43,710 bases of DNA from Variovorax sp. OV329 (GCF_900114785.1 NZ_FOUG01000028.1:1-43710); one strand, 5' to 3'. Positions 33,242-40,580 are shown, counted from the first letter of the stretch. Notes: a model not told the origin generated them from the letters alone. A program made the numbers and translations.

Positions 33242-34291
33242 ATGCCCCCCCGCACCCTCCTTGCCGTGACTGATTTTTCCCCTCGCGGAAACAACGCGCT
33301 GTCGCGCGCAGCCCTGCTCAGCGCGCAGCACGGTGCCACGCTCAAACTCGTCTACCTTGCCTACCCTGGCGAGGCTCCACTTGCAGACGCCGCCACCAGG
33401 CTGGCCCACCATGCTTTGCAGCTCAGCCAGCGCCATGGGATTCGAGCATGTGCTGTGAGCCGCCTTGCCTTCACAGTCGAAGACCTTCTCCCCGAAGTCC
33501 GGCGCGCTGACCTGGTCGTATGGGGCACTGCTCCGGTAAGAGGTCTGCGGTCCTTCTTCATGGGCAAGCCGGTTGAACGGTTCCTTCGAGCCGCCAGGCG
33601 GCCCGTTCTCGTCGTTCGACGCGAGGCCAAGCATGACTATCGCAGCCTCATCGTTGCCGTTGACTTCACGCAAGCATCACGCGCGCTTGTGGACGTCAGC
33701 TTTGCTCTGAACAAGTCGGCCCAGGTCGAGCTCTTCCACGCAGTGAGCACAGCCAACGAGGGGAAGCTCCGGTATGCCGAGGTTTCGGATCACGCCATCA
33801 AGGCGTACCGAAACGCGTGCCGGCGCTACGCGCAGGACAGGATGTTCTGGCTGACGGATTCTTACGACTCCAGGCGCAATCGTGTGCTGTCCGCTGTCGG
33901 GCACGGCGATGCCGCCAGGCAAACCGTCGTGCAGCAGGAAAACAGCGGCGCTGAACTCATCGTCGTTGGCAGGCATCCGTCGACGCGACTGAGTGACCTG
34001 TTCTTCGAAAGCACCGCCAATCGCATCCTGGGCCTTTCAAGCACCGACGTGCTCGTGGTGCCGCACGACTACGAGCCCGCCTCCGTTGCAAGCGCCGTCG
34101 AGAGGCTTTCATCCGACTCGCCGGCAGTGCGCAGGGTCAGAGCCGGTGCGCCCGAGCCCCCTGCCCTGCCCAATCCGGCGGCGGTGTTCGCTCGCGCACC
34201 CGAACTCGATCAGGCTGGGCCGGGTGAGACCGCACGACGCCAGAGCACCTTGCTGTCCTTCGGATGGAGTGCTGCGGCCATGGGCCGCTAG
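33242..34291 (+). CDS. Tandem universal stress protein (two UspA domains)
   Basis: The 349 aa product has two UspA-like domains: residues about 1-125 (TLLAVTDFSPRGNNALSRAALL to ARRPVLVVRRE) and about 130-285 (YRSLIVAVDFTQASRALVDV to SSTDVLVVPHDYE), then a Pro/Ala-rich tail. In the second domain the usual ATP loop GxxGxxxxxxGS is altered to GRHPSTRLSDLFFES, so nucleotide binding may be weak. Starts at 33224 and 33242 are both possible; AAGG precedes the latter by 7 bases. It is followed after 7 bp by a paralogous gene, so the two form an operon and probably act under starvation or low oxygen. Confidence 0.85.
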   Translation: MPPRTLLAVTDFSPRGNNALSRAALLSAQHGATLKLVYLAYPGEAPLADAATRLAHHALQLSQRHGIRACAVSRLAFTVEDLLPEVRRADLVVWGTAPVRGLRSFFMGKPVERFLRAARRPVLVVRREAKHDYRSLIVAVDFTQASRALVDVSFALNKSAQVELFHAVSTANEGKLRYAEVSDHAIKAYRNACRRYAQDRMFWLTDSYDSRRNRVLSAVGHGDAARQTVVQQENSGAELIVVGRHPSTRLSDLFFESTANRILGLSSTDVLVVPHDYEPASVASAVERLSSDSPAVRRVRAGAPEPPALPNPAAVFARAPELDQAGPGETARRQSTLLSFGWSAAAMGR

Positions 34292-34298
34292 GAGATTC

Positions 34299-35096
34299 AT
34301 GGTGAACCTTCATTCGATTCTCGCGCTCACCGACTTTTCCCCGCGGGGCGAAGTTGCAGTGCTCCGGGCAGCGCTGCTTGCCCAACAGCAGCGCTGCTTG
34401 CTCAAGATCATGCATGCCCCGCCTGACCTCCAAGGCGCCGTCCATGCAGATGCCTGGCGGGGGGACGTGAGGCGTCTCGCCTCTGACATCCACACGCGCT
34501 TTGGCATTCTCGTGAAAGGCGTTGCCGACAGCAGTGGACATTTCCAAGCGGTTGCAGAGGAGGCTCGGTGGGTGGACTTGCTGGTAGTCAGCCAGTTCTG
34601 GGAACGATCAGCTCAAGCGTTCTTCTGCGGCCAGCCCGTTGAACGGCTGCAGCGCATCGTTTCTTGTCCAATCCTGCTTGCACGGCTGGAAGCGATTCGT
34701 AGCTACCAACGAATGCTGGTGGCGATCGACTCCGCACCCGATTCCGGAAAGCTGTCGCAAATGGCCCGCTCGCTTGGCCGAAATGCTGAACTCGAGCCGA
34801 TCCACGCGTTGGACCCCACGCTCAAGTCCAAGTTGCATGAAGAAGTCGTGCACGACGTAGAACTTAAGCAAAGGCACTCCAATGCCGAACTCATTGTGGT
34901 CGGCAAGAACAGGCGTCGCGGCTTCTCTGATTTTGTCTTCGGGAGCGCGGCCCACCGCGTGCTGCGATGGTCGAAGTGTGACGTGCTATTGGTACCCCAC
35001 GATCTGCGCATTGAGCCAAGGCCCGGACTGGACGCGCCATCCGCCGCTGAGCGTGTCCATGCGACAGCCAGGAACCCGATGAGGAGCAGCGGATGA
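34299..35096 (+). CDS. Second tandem universal stress protein
   Basis: A 265 aa paralogue of the preceding protein. Both open nearly alike (ILALTDFSPRGEVAVLRAALLAQQ here) and share the PVERLQR and FFCGQPVER block. The second domain ends ELIVVGKNRRRGFSDFVFGSAAHRVLRWSKCDVLLVPHD, keeping more of the UspA ATP-loop than its neighbour (GSAA). GGAG precedes the ATG at 34299. Tandem Usp genes of this shape arise by duplication. Role in stress adaptation is family knowledge; the signal is unknown. Confidence 0.82.
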   Translation: MVNLHSILALTDFSPRGEVAVLRAALLAQQQRCLLKIMHAPPDLQGAVHADAWRGDVRRLASDIHTRFGILVKGVADSSGHFQAVAEEARWVDLLVVSQFWERSAQAFFCGQPVERLQRIVSCPILLARLEAIRSYQRMLVAIDSAPDSGKLSQMARSLGRNAELEPIHALDPTLKSKLHEEVVHDVELKQRHSNAELIVVGKNRRRGFSDFVFGSAAHRVLRWSKCDVLLVPHDLRIEPRPGLDAPSAAERVHATARNPMRSSG

Positions 35097-35159
35097 AAAG
35101 CCATATCGACGTCGCCAGGCTCGTCAGGGTCGGACCCCGGCTTCGAAGAGGAGATGTGA

Positions 35160-35450
35160 ATGTTCTGTAGCGACAGACTTGCCCAGTATCCATTGCGGCA
35201 ATCGCTTCTTGCGGGCGCACAGGGACTTCGGATCTTCGAAGCGCGCGGTGTGGTGGACTGGCTTTCACGTCCGGATTGCTATCTCGTGGTATGCGAAGGC
35301 CGGGGCGGGCAGATCTACGCCGCCAATGAGCGCTTCCTGGAAGAGGCGCAGCATCTGATTGGGAATGCGCACGGCGCGAAGGTCGTCTTCCGCAAGCCCG
35401 GGTTCACGCCTACATGGACCGCGAGTCGAACGCTTGGGTGGAGCCTGTGA
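35160..35450 (+). CDS. Unknown 96 aa protein coupled to the EF-G domain V gene
   Basis: I do not recognise this protein. It has a GAGGAG ribosome site 6 bases before its ATG and normal codon use, so it is probably real. The sequence RIFEARGVVDWLSRPDCYLVV with a following AANERFLEEAQHLIGNAHG suggests a small alpha/beta fold. Its TGA overlaps the next start (TGATG at 35448-35452), so it is translationally coupled to the EF-G domain V-like protein. It lies just after the universal stress genes, separated by 63 bp. Confidence 0.6.
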   Translation: MFCSDRLAQYPLRQSLLAGAQGLRIFEARGVVDWLSRPDCYLVVCEGRGGQIYAANERFLEEAQHLIGNAHGAKVVFRKPGFTPTWTASRTLGWSL

Positions 35451-35734
35451 TGTTTCTGCGCATCAAGGTTCCGCATGCTTGCGCTCGTGATGTTCTAGCG
35501 GAGCTTGGTGCCCGTGAGGTACGGATTCTGGAGCAAGACATGCAGGCGTATGACCTGGTGATTCGAGCGGAGGGCCGCCTCGTCAATCTCCTTGGATTGG
35601 CAAGCATGGTCGATTCATTGAGCCGCGGTTCTGCCGCCTTCTGGACCTGGCTGGAGCGGTATGAACGAGCGATGACGACCCCATTCGAGCCTGTTCACGG
35701 TCGCCTTGTGGCGCAGTCTGGCCAGGCGATATGA
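35450..35734 (+). CDS. Stand-alone elongation factor G domain V-like protein
   Basis: The 94 aa product reads like an isolated C-terminal domain of EF-G: MFLRIKVPHACARDVLAELG, then REVRILEQDMQAYDLVIRAE, then LVNLLGLASMVDSLSRGSAA with FWTWLERYE. EF-G has ExVxxPEExxGxVxxDLxxRRG, IxAxVPLxEMFGYxTxLRSxTQGRAxFxMxFxxYE at the same places. No GTPase or other EF-G domain is here. I use the ATG at 35450 (GGTGGAG 6-7 bases upstream, overlap with the previous stop). In-frame sequence before it reads WVEPV, which also matches EF-G's EPVM, so the frame may once have begun earlier; ATG 35414 is the alternative. Possible ribosome-binding or mimic role is inference. Confidence 0.65.
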   Translation: MFLRIKVPHACARDVLAELGAREVRILEQDMQAYDLVIRAEGRLVNLLGLASMVDSLSRGSAAFWTWLERYERAMTTPFEPVHGRLVAQSGQAI

Positions 35735-35897
35735 AACTCGCTTCGCCGAACTTCGCAACAAGCAACTTGGCTATCTGGGCCGTGATGTCGCGCCCGACGA
35801 TCTGGATCGGTTGGAAACCCGGATGTTCTTGCTCCCGAAGAAACTGTCGCTGGCACGGTTCCACGCGGCAGTCGGAATGCAGGCTGGCGCACGCTGA
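35706..35897 (+). CDS. Possible 63 aa small basic protein
   Basis: An open frame from TTG 35706 overlaps the end of the EF-G domain V gene by 29 bp. The product (RYETRFAELRNKQLGYLGRD and DDLDRLETRMFLLPKKLSLA) is amphipathic and looks helical. There is no clear ribosome site. It could be translated by coupling to the gene before it, or be chance. I recognise no family. Confidence 0.35.
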   Translation: MWRSLARRYETRFAELRNKQLGYLGRDVAPDDLDRLETRMFLLPKKLSLARFHAAVGMQAGAR

Positions 35898-35948
35898 GGT
35901 GAATTGATCTCAATGGGGTGACCCTTGGGCATCCCCCGGGGTATCAAG

Positions 35949-36056
35949 TCAGCCGCCAAGCATCCTCGTCGCCCCGGCCTCAGGGAGTTCGAAATAGAAG
36001 CTCGAACCGCGGTCCGCGTTGGCGACAGCCGCGAGATCGCCCATCGTCGTGACCGG
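35949..36056 (-). pseudogene. C-terminal remnant of a sensor histidine kinase
   Basis: On the minus strand a frame ending with TGA at 35949 reads ANADRGSSFYFELPEAGATR near its end. This is the typical last strand of a histidine kinase ATPase domain (ANADRGSTFxFxLP). Upstream the kinase similarity is lost and a neighbouring frame carries GHDDG, the place where kinases have xHGG, suggesting a frameshift. No other kinase motif is present in the 270 bp between 35898 and 36167, which otherwise holds nothing I recognise. It is a decayed fragment. Confidence 0.5.
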
Positions 36057-36167
36057 TTCGCATGGGCGAGATCCGTCTCTCGCGCGCTCGCCCCATGCGT
36101 TGAACCAACCACACGAACTGATCTGCACGGCGCGAACCGTTGGCAGACCAGTCCCTGCTCAAGGGGG

Positions 36168-37085
36168 TCAGTAGTCCCAGATGACCGGCACCCAACGGAA
36201 GGCGTCTCCGTCAAGCGCCACGCGGCCGACGGACGGGAACGGCAGATGGGCGGCAACCAGAAGCCCGCGGTTTTCCGCCAACTCGCGGAAGAGACCAACC
36301 CGAACCCGAGTCGCTTCCTCAGGATCGTGTTCAAAGCCGTTCTGCCAGTCGGGGTGATCGAATGCGACCGGGAACATGGCGTCGCCCGCAAAAGTCAATC
36401 GCTCGCCGTTCGAGATCAGATCAACTACGCTATGACCCGGGGTATGCCCGCCGGTGAGGCGGACGGTCACGCCCGGTGCAACCTCATGCTTGTCCTCGAA
36501 GATCCGCAGCCGGTCGCGGTACTCGTTGTAGAAGCTGGTCGCGGTCTCCCTCAACACGGGCGGCACTGGCTTGGGCATGACGGTGTGAGAGAAGTCGGGT
36601 GAGGTCCAGAACTTGACTTCGGCGGCGGCAACGTGGATGCGCACGTCCGCGCGCAACCGCTCCTTGACCTCGGGGACAAGCAGTCCACCCACATGATCCA
36701 TGTGCATGTGGGTGATGATCACGTCGGTCACGTCCTCGAGTTGGATGCCGGCGGCATCCAGTCGCCGCGGGAATTGCCCGGCACGCGGGAAGCCCGGGAA
36801 CTGGCCTCCCAGGCCCGCATCGATGAGGATGGTCTGGTCTGCGCTGCGAGCCGCCATTACGTTAAGCGGCCAGTCGAACTTGTCAGGAGGCATGAACATA
36901 TGGTCCAGCCACTTCGCAAGGTCGGCCGGATCCACATTGGTGGCCATGGTCGAGGTCGGCAGCGGAAGCACGCCATCGCTGACCACCAGCGCGTCGATAT
37001 TGCCGACCTTCAACGCGTAGCGTGACGGAACAAGATCGCTGGGATCCTGGATCGCGCGTTGCGAGGTGTTTTCTACAGATAGCAT
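36168..37085 (-). CDS. Metallo-beta-lactamase-fold hydrolase
   Basis: A 305 aa protein with the zinc motif THMHMDH (His126, His128, Asp130, His131), a second metal histidine in TGGHTPGHSV, an aspartate in FAGDAMFP, and a C-terminal histidine in AAHLPFP. The N-terminal VGNIDALVVSDGVLPLP and the cap LGGQFPGFPRAGQFPRRLDAAGI are seen in periplasmic or cytoplasmic MBL hydrolases related to AHL lactonases. No signal peptide is visible. Quorum-quenching or general ester/lactone hydrolysis are both possible. GGAG is 8 bases before the ATG at 37085; longer starts at 37178 are not supported. Confidence 0.85.
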   Translation of the reverse strand: MLSVENTSQRAIQDPSDLVPSRYALKVGNIDALVVSDGVLPLPTSTMATNVDPADLAKWLDHMFMPPDKFDWPLNVMAARSADQTILIDAGLGGQFPGFPRAGQFPRRLDAAGIQLEDVTDVIITHMHMDHVGGLLVPEVKERLRADVRIHVAAAEVKFWTSPDFSHTVMPKPVPPVLRETATSFYNEYRDRLRIFEDKHEVAPGVTVRLTGGHTPGHSVVDLISNGERLTFAGDAMFPVAFDHPDWQNGFEHDPEEATRVRVGLFRELAENRGLLVAAHLPFPSVGRVALDGDAFRWVPVIWDY

Positions 37086-37499
37086 TGTGATTTCTCCAAG
37101 TGAGGGCCCGATTGCCCAGGCCGAAGCGGCCGTGTGACTGGCCGCGGATCGCCGTCCGACATCCTGGTTGTCGGGCACGGATCACGGCGAAAGGCCGGAT
37201 GACGCTTAGCGTAGATAGGATGGGTGTGCGGCAGTAGGTCCGTCAGCGGGCGCACGGTGATGCTTGGTACGCACCAATCAGGGCCGTTAAGAACGATCGA
37301 GGCCGACAAACTAAAACTGCGCTCCATGACCGGCAGGGGGTGCGGTTCTTTGCTCCCTCCGCCATTGCGCAGCCATGTCAAATGACATCCACCCTAGGGG
37401 CGTCCTACGAACCAAAGCGAAACGCGGCTACTTTCCTCGCGATGTGTCTGCCATAGATTGGATGCGGAGCGCTGTTGCTCCATTCATCAGGAGACCGCA
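37086..37499. other. Intergenic stretch with one palindrome
   Basis: No gene was recognised in these 414 bp between the divergent MBL gene and the Pro/Gly/Gln peptide gene. It holds a 14-bp inverted repeat, ATGTCA-AA-TGACAT, at 37375-37388, a candidate operator for either side. Open frames through this region have no family features or ribosome sites. Confidence 0.5.
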
Positions 37500-37652
37500 A
37501 TGTCCAATCAACCAGGTCAGAACAGCCCCAGCCAACCGGGCAACAAGCCAGGTCAACCAGGGCAACAAGAGCAGAGCGATCCGGGAAGGCGGCAGCCCGG
37601 GCAAGGCAGCCCCAATACGCCTCAGCAGCCCGGCCAAGGCCAAAAGGGCTAG
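37500..37652 (+). CDS. 50 aa Pro/Gly/Gln-rich peptide
   Basis: The ATG at 37500 has AGGAG 6-7 bases upstream. The product is a low-complexity, highly hydrophilic chain with repeated QPGQ/PGQ units (SQPGNKPGQPGQQEQ; RRQPGQGSP; PQQPGQGQKG) and no hydrophobic residues to fold. It should be disordered. A Rho-independent terminator begins 28 bp after its stop. I know no assigned function for such peptides; they recall desiccation- or stress-related hydrophilins in composition, which is inference only. Confidence 0.65.
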   Translation: MSNQPGQNSPSQPGNKPGQPGQQEQSDPGRRQPGQGSPNTPQQPGQGQKG

Positions 37653-37680
37653 GGGAAGACTGAAACTGCGAAACTCGGAA

Positions 37681-37705
37681 GCCGTCGCTCGTGGCGGCTT
37701 TTTTT
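37681..37705 (+). terminator. Rho-independent terminator after the PGQ peptide gene
   Basis: A six-pair stem GCCGTC/GGCGGC (with one T-G wobble) around a 6-base loop is followed directly by seven T residues. It lies 28 bp after the stop of the peptide gene and ends one base before the ATG of the next gene. Confidence 0.75.
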
Positions 37706-37706
37706 C

Positions 37707-38039
37707 ATGAAGCTCAAGGCCTCGAAGTTCAAGCGTTTGGTCGTCGTATGCGCCGACTGCGAAAACAGGCCGGACGGTCCGCGACTTGTCGACAGCAAAA
37801 CTGCCTCCAAGCACCTGCGCAGCCTCAGCGCGGATTCCCCCGTACGTTGCCGCGTCACGCGCACACGGTGCCTGGGGCTTTGCCCACACAAAGCTCTGGC
37901 TGTCTTGGCTCTGGGAGACGCGCTGCCTGCCATGAGTGCAGAGATCAAGGACGAGGCCGACCTGCAGTTGCTTGCCCGCTACGCATTCGGTCCTGGACAC
38001 AGCGCCCCTGCAGCCTCCGATAGCAAGCGAAGTCCCTGA
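37707..38039 (+). CDS. Thioredoxin-like [2Fe-2S] ferredoxin-type protein (DUF1636-like)
   Basis: The 110 aa product has cysteines in the order C15-x2-C18 (VVVCADCENR) and C55-x3-C59 (RTRCLGLCPHKALAV), with Cys48 in between. The C-LGLCPxxA box near a hydrophobic strand is the pattern of small thioredoxin-fold ferredoxins and DUF1636 metal-binding proteins. Likely it binds a [2Fe-2S] cluster and carries electrons; partners are unknown. The ATG at 37707 is one base after the T-run of a terminator, and the only purine-rich ribosome site (GGCGG) is inside that hairpin, so expression may depend on read-through or on hairpin melting. Confidence 0.75.
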   Translation: MKLKASKFKRLVVVCADCENRPDGPRLVDSKTASKHLRSLSADSPVRCRVTRTRCLGLCPHKALAVLALGDALPAMSAEIKDEADLQLLARYAFGPGHSAPAASDSKRSP

Positions 38040-38087
38040 ATCGAGGCAGGGACGCCGTGCCCGTGCGGGCACTCAGGAGGCAGGCTG

Positions 38088-39008
38088 TCAGGCCCCGTAG
38101 TCAACGGGGTCGTTGAACGCCGGCTCTTCATGCATGGCCCAGTAGCCTTCGTAGATCCGTTGGGTGACGGGGCCGGGAAACGCCGGCAATCGCTGCCCGT
38201 CGATTCTTGCGATCGGCAGCACGCCGCCACCGCTCGAGGTGAGGAAGACTTCATCGGCGTCGCGCAGCAGCGCCACCGGCAGGGGCTCGATGCGCAACGG
38301 GATCTCGAAGCGTTGGCACAACTCGATGGCGGTGCGCCGCGAAATGCCCTCGAGAACGCCCTTTGCCGCGGTGTGCACGATGCCGTCCTTGACCGCGAAG
38401 ACATTGAATCCGGGGCCTTCGGTGACGTTGCCCGCTCCGTCCACCACGCAGCTGGTGTCGTGGCCGCGGTCATACGCGTCGAACATGGACTGCACCAGGT
38501 CCATCCAGTGGTAGTTCTTCACCGTCGGGTCCGCCGACTCGGGCGAGATTCGAACGCGCTCGCTCACGTGCAGGTCGATGCCGGCGAGTTGCTTTTCACG
38601 CGACGCAATCCAGACGTAGGGCAAGGCATAAGCGTAGAAGCGGTTCTGCGCCTGGCGCGGATCGCGGGCACCGCGCGGGGGAACTCCCCGAGTACAGACC
38701 ATTGCCACGTAGCTGTCCTGCAAGCCGCCGGCGCGGACGCAGCCGTGGAGGATCTGGCGCAACTGGGCGCGGTCGTAGGGAATCGCGAGATGCATCTTGC
38801 GAAGGCTCGCGAAGAAGCGGTCCATGTGCGCATCCAGGCGGAAGAAGCTCCCGTGCCAGGTGGTCGCGACGTCGTAAGTCACGTCCGAGCGGGTGAAGCC
38901 CCAGTCGAACATCGAGATCTTGGCCTCCGACAGCGGGGCATACGTGCCATCGATGAAGACGCAGCCGCCATCGAACTGATGGACCGGGGGCCTGGGCGAG
39001 AGGTGCAT
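38088..39008 (-). CDS. Class IV (branched-chain/D-amino acid) aminotransferase
   Basis: A 306 aa PLP enzyme of fold-type IV. Features: VFIDGTYAPLSEAKISMFDWGFTRSDVTYD at the N-terminus, the PLP Schiff-base lysine Lys164 in PTVKNYHWMD, EGPGFNVFAVKDG with the phosphate-binding GISRRTAIELC, and LTSSGGGVLPIARIDG. The FTRSDVTYDV element resembles the branch acting on (R)-amines or D-amino acids. A GGAG site precedes the ATG at 39008. It is divergent from the TetR gene, with a long perfect palindrome between them, so its expression is probably controlled by that regulator. Confidence 0.88.
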   Translation of the reverse strand: MHLSPRPPVHQFDGGCVFIDGTYAPLSEAKISMFDWGFTRSDVTYDVATTWHGSFFRLDAHMDRFFASLRKMHLAIPYDRAQLRQILHGCVRAGGLQDSYVAMVCTRGVPPRGARDPRQAQNRFYAYALPYVWIASREKQLAGIDLHVSERVRISPESADPTVKNYHWMDLVQSMFDAYDRGHDTSCVVDGAGNVTEGPGFNVFAVKDGIVHTAAKGVLEGISRRTAIELCQRFEIPLRIEPLPVALLRDADEVFLTSSGGGVLPIARIDGQRLPAFPGPVTQRIYEGYWAMHEEPAFNDPVDYGA

Positions 39009-39029
39009 GTCTGGACTCCTTGCGAATAA

Positions 39030-39068
39030 ATTGTACGTTGTTCAATTATGAATTGAACCGCGTACAAT
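39030..39068. promoter_or_regulatory. 39-bp two-tier palindrome: TetR operator and divergent promoters
   Basis: Outer arms ATTGTACG (39030-39037) and CGTACAAT (39061-39068), inner arms TTCAATT (39041-39047) and AATTGAA (39051-39057), all perfect and symmetric about 39049. On each strand the palindrome also spells TTCAAT, 16 bp, TACAAT, i.e. a -35/-10 pair, so repressor binding would block both divergent promoters. On the plus strand the -10 box ends 5 bases before the TetR ATG, suggesting a leaderless or nearly leaderless message. Confidence 0.8.
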
Positions 39069-39073
39069 AAACC

Positions 39074-39874
39074 ATGTCAACTGCCTTGCCCAAGTCCAGA
39101 GCGAAAGCGTCGCGCACCCAGCGGGGCCGTCCGCGCGCCAACTCTGCGCAACACACGCTGGGAAGGGAGCGCATCCTGCAGGCGACGCTCGAGCTGATCG
39201 ACGAGAAGGGACTGGCCGCATTCGGCATACGGGACTTGGCGTCTCGGCTCGGCGTCTTCCCAGCCGCCATCTACTGGCACGTGCCCAACCGCGATGCGCT
39301 GGTCGCCGGGGCCATCGGCATTGCGCTTGCAGGCGTTGGCGAGGGCCTGCCGGCTGGCAACTGGCAACTGCGGCTTGGCGCGCTGATGCGGCAGTTCCGC
39401 GCCGCGCTGCGAAGACATCCCGCGTTGGCGCCAGCGGTGGCCAGCCAGCTCGCGTACAACGCCGCCTTTGACGCAACGCTCCTGAACGAGGTTGTGGCAG
39501 CGTTGGAAGATGCCGGTTTCGAAGGTGACGCCCTTGTCGACGCCTTCAATGTCGTCATCGGCGCGATGTGCGGTTTCGCGACCCTGGAGCTGTCGACCGC
39601 GCCTGTCGAAGCCGCAGGCGATTGGGAGGCTGCATGTTGCGAACAGGTCGACACCATCGATGCACAGCGGTATCCAGCGCTAGGACGGAACGCGCATGCG
39701 CTGCGCAATCGCGCCTTCCTGCTGCGGTGGTCGAGCGGTGAGGAACGACCACTCGATAGCGGCTTCGACGCGTGGATCGACGTCGTGCTGAGCGGCCTGG
39801 AGGCACGCAGCCAGGCACTGCGTTCAACGCAGTCGAAGCGCAAGAAGCTGGCAAGCCCACGAGGGGCCGGCTAG
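39074..39874 (+). CDS. TetR/AcrR-family transcriptional regulator
   Basis: The 266 aa product has a basic N-terminal extension (about 1-30), then the TetR helix-turn-helix (ERILQATLELIDEKGLAAFG, IRDLASRLGVFPAAIYWHVPNRDALVAG, about 33-78) and a helical ligand-binding domain resembling the TetR_C group (FRAALRRHPALAPAVASQL). It should repress its own gene and the divergent aminotransferase via the palindrome at 39030-39068. No Shine-Dalgarno is visible before the ATG and the promoter -10 is 5 bases upstream, so initiation may be leaderless. The effector is unknown. Confidence 0.9.
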   Translation: MSTALPKSRAKASRTQRGRPRANSAQHTLGRERILQATLELIDEKGLAAFGIRDLASRLGVFPAAIYWHVPNRDALVAGAIGIALAGVGEGLPAGNWQLRLGALMRQFRAALRRHPALAPAVASQLAYNAAFDATLLNEVVAALEDAGFEGDALVDAFNVVIGAMCGFATLELSTAPVEAAGDWEAACCEQVDTIDAQRYPALGRNAHALRNRAFLLRWSSGEERPLDSGFDAWIDVVLSGLEARSQALRSTQSKRKKLASPRGAG

Positions 39875-39917
39875 CGCCGACAAGCCCACGCGGCTGCTTT
39901 TCTTGCCGCAGGCGAGG

Positions 39918-40379
39918 TCAATCCGGCGACTGCGGCCCCCAGTATTGCCGCACGTCCTTGCCGTAGGCTGCCTTCTCGAAGGCCTTGCCCTGCTCTCCCG
40001 CGCTCAGTTGCTGATCGTCCTGGAAGTCGCCCCAGTGCACCATCTCGTGTAGCAGGGTCGCCTCGATCAGAAGATGCATCCGGGGGTCTGCAGCGTCCTT
40101 GGCCGAGCCCTCGAAGCGGTCGCAGATCGTCATCGAGAGGAAGACGATGCCCGGGTACTTGTTGCCGATGAAGATGCCGTTGTCGGCAGGCAGGTAGCGG
40201 TACTCGATGGTCGGCGGGTTGCCATGCTGCAAGGCGCGCTCGGAGACCTTCTCGTTCAGCTGGGAATACTTCTGGAAGGCCCTGAAGACCTTCTGCTTTT
40301 CCCTGACCTTCGGGATGTTGTCGCAGATCCAGGTCGCAAGACGCGGATACTGCTTGACGAAGCCTGGCGCGACGATCAT
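39918..40379 (-). CDS. HExxH metallopeptidase-like protein (Tox-MPTase3-like)
   Basis: A 153 aa protein with the zinc-peptidase motif HEMVHWGD at residues 111-118. The HExVHxGD form, the GIVFLSMTICDRFE strand before it and small size recall the metallopeptidase toxin 3 domain (PF15640), found at the C-terminus of polymorphic toxins and as solo proteins. Here it is a stand-alone chain without signal peptide or known delivery domain, and no obvious immunity gene is next to it. The ATG at 40379 with GGAAGGGG 5 bases upstream is preferred; starts at 40427 and 40484 are possible. Family placement is from memory of the motif and moderately sure. Confidence 0.65.
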   Translation of the reverse strand: MIVAPGFVKQYPRLATWICDNIPKVREKQKVFRAFQKYSQLNEKVSERALQHGNPPTIEYRYLPADNGIFIGNKYPGIVFLSMTICDRFEGSAKDAADPRMHLLIEATLLHEMVHWGDFQDDQQLSAGEQGKAFEKAAYGKDVRQYWGPQSPD

Positions 40380-40580
40380 GCGGTCCCCTTCCTTGATGAG
40401 ACAACGAGCGCACGGAGGAAGTGACATTCTTGCACCTGAGCCCGCTGGGGCAACCCCCCGCCCCCCGCCGACGAGCATTCGCAAGACGGTTACATCTTTC
40501 GTGATCCGAACGCCTCCGCAGCCGCGTATACGCTGAGCGATACCCTGCCTGTCGCATTCCTTTTCTTGAGGAGCCCTGTC

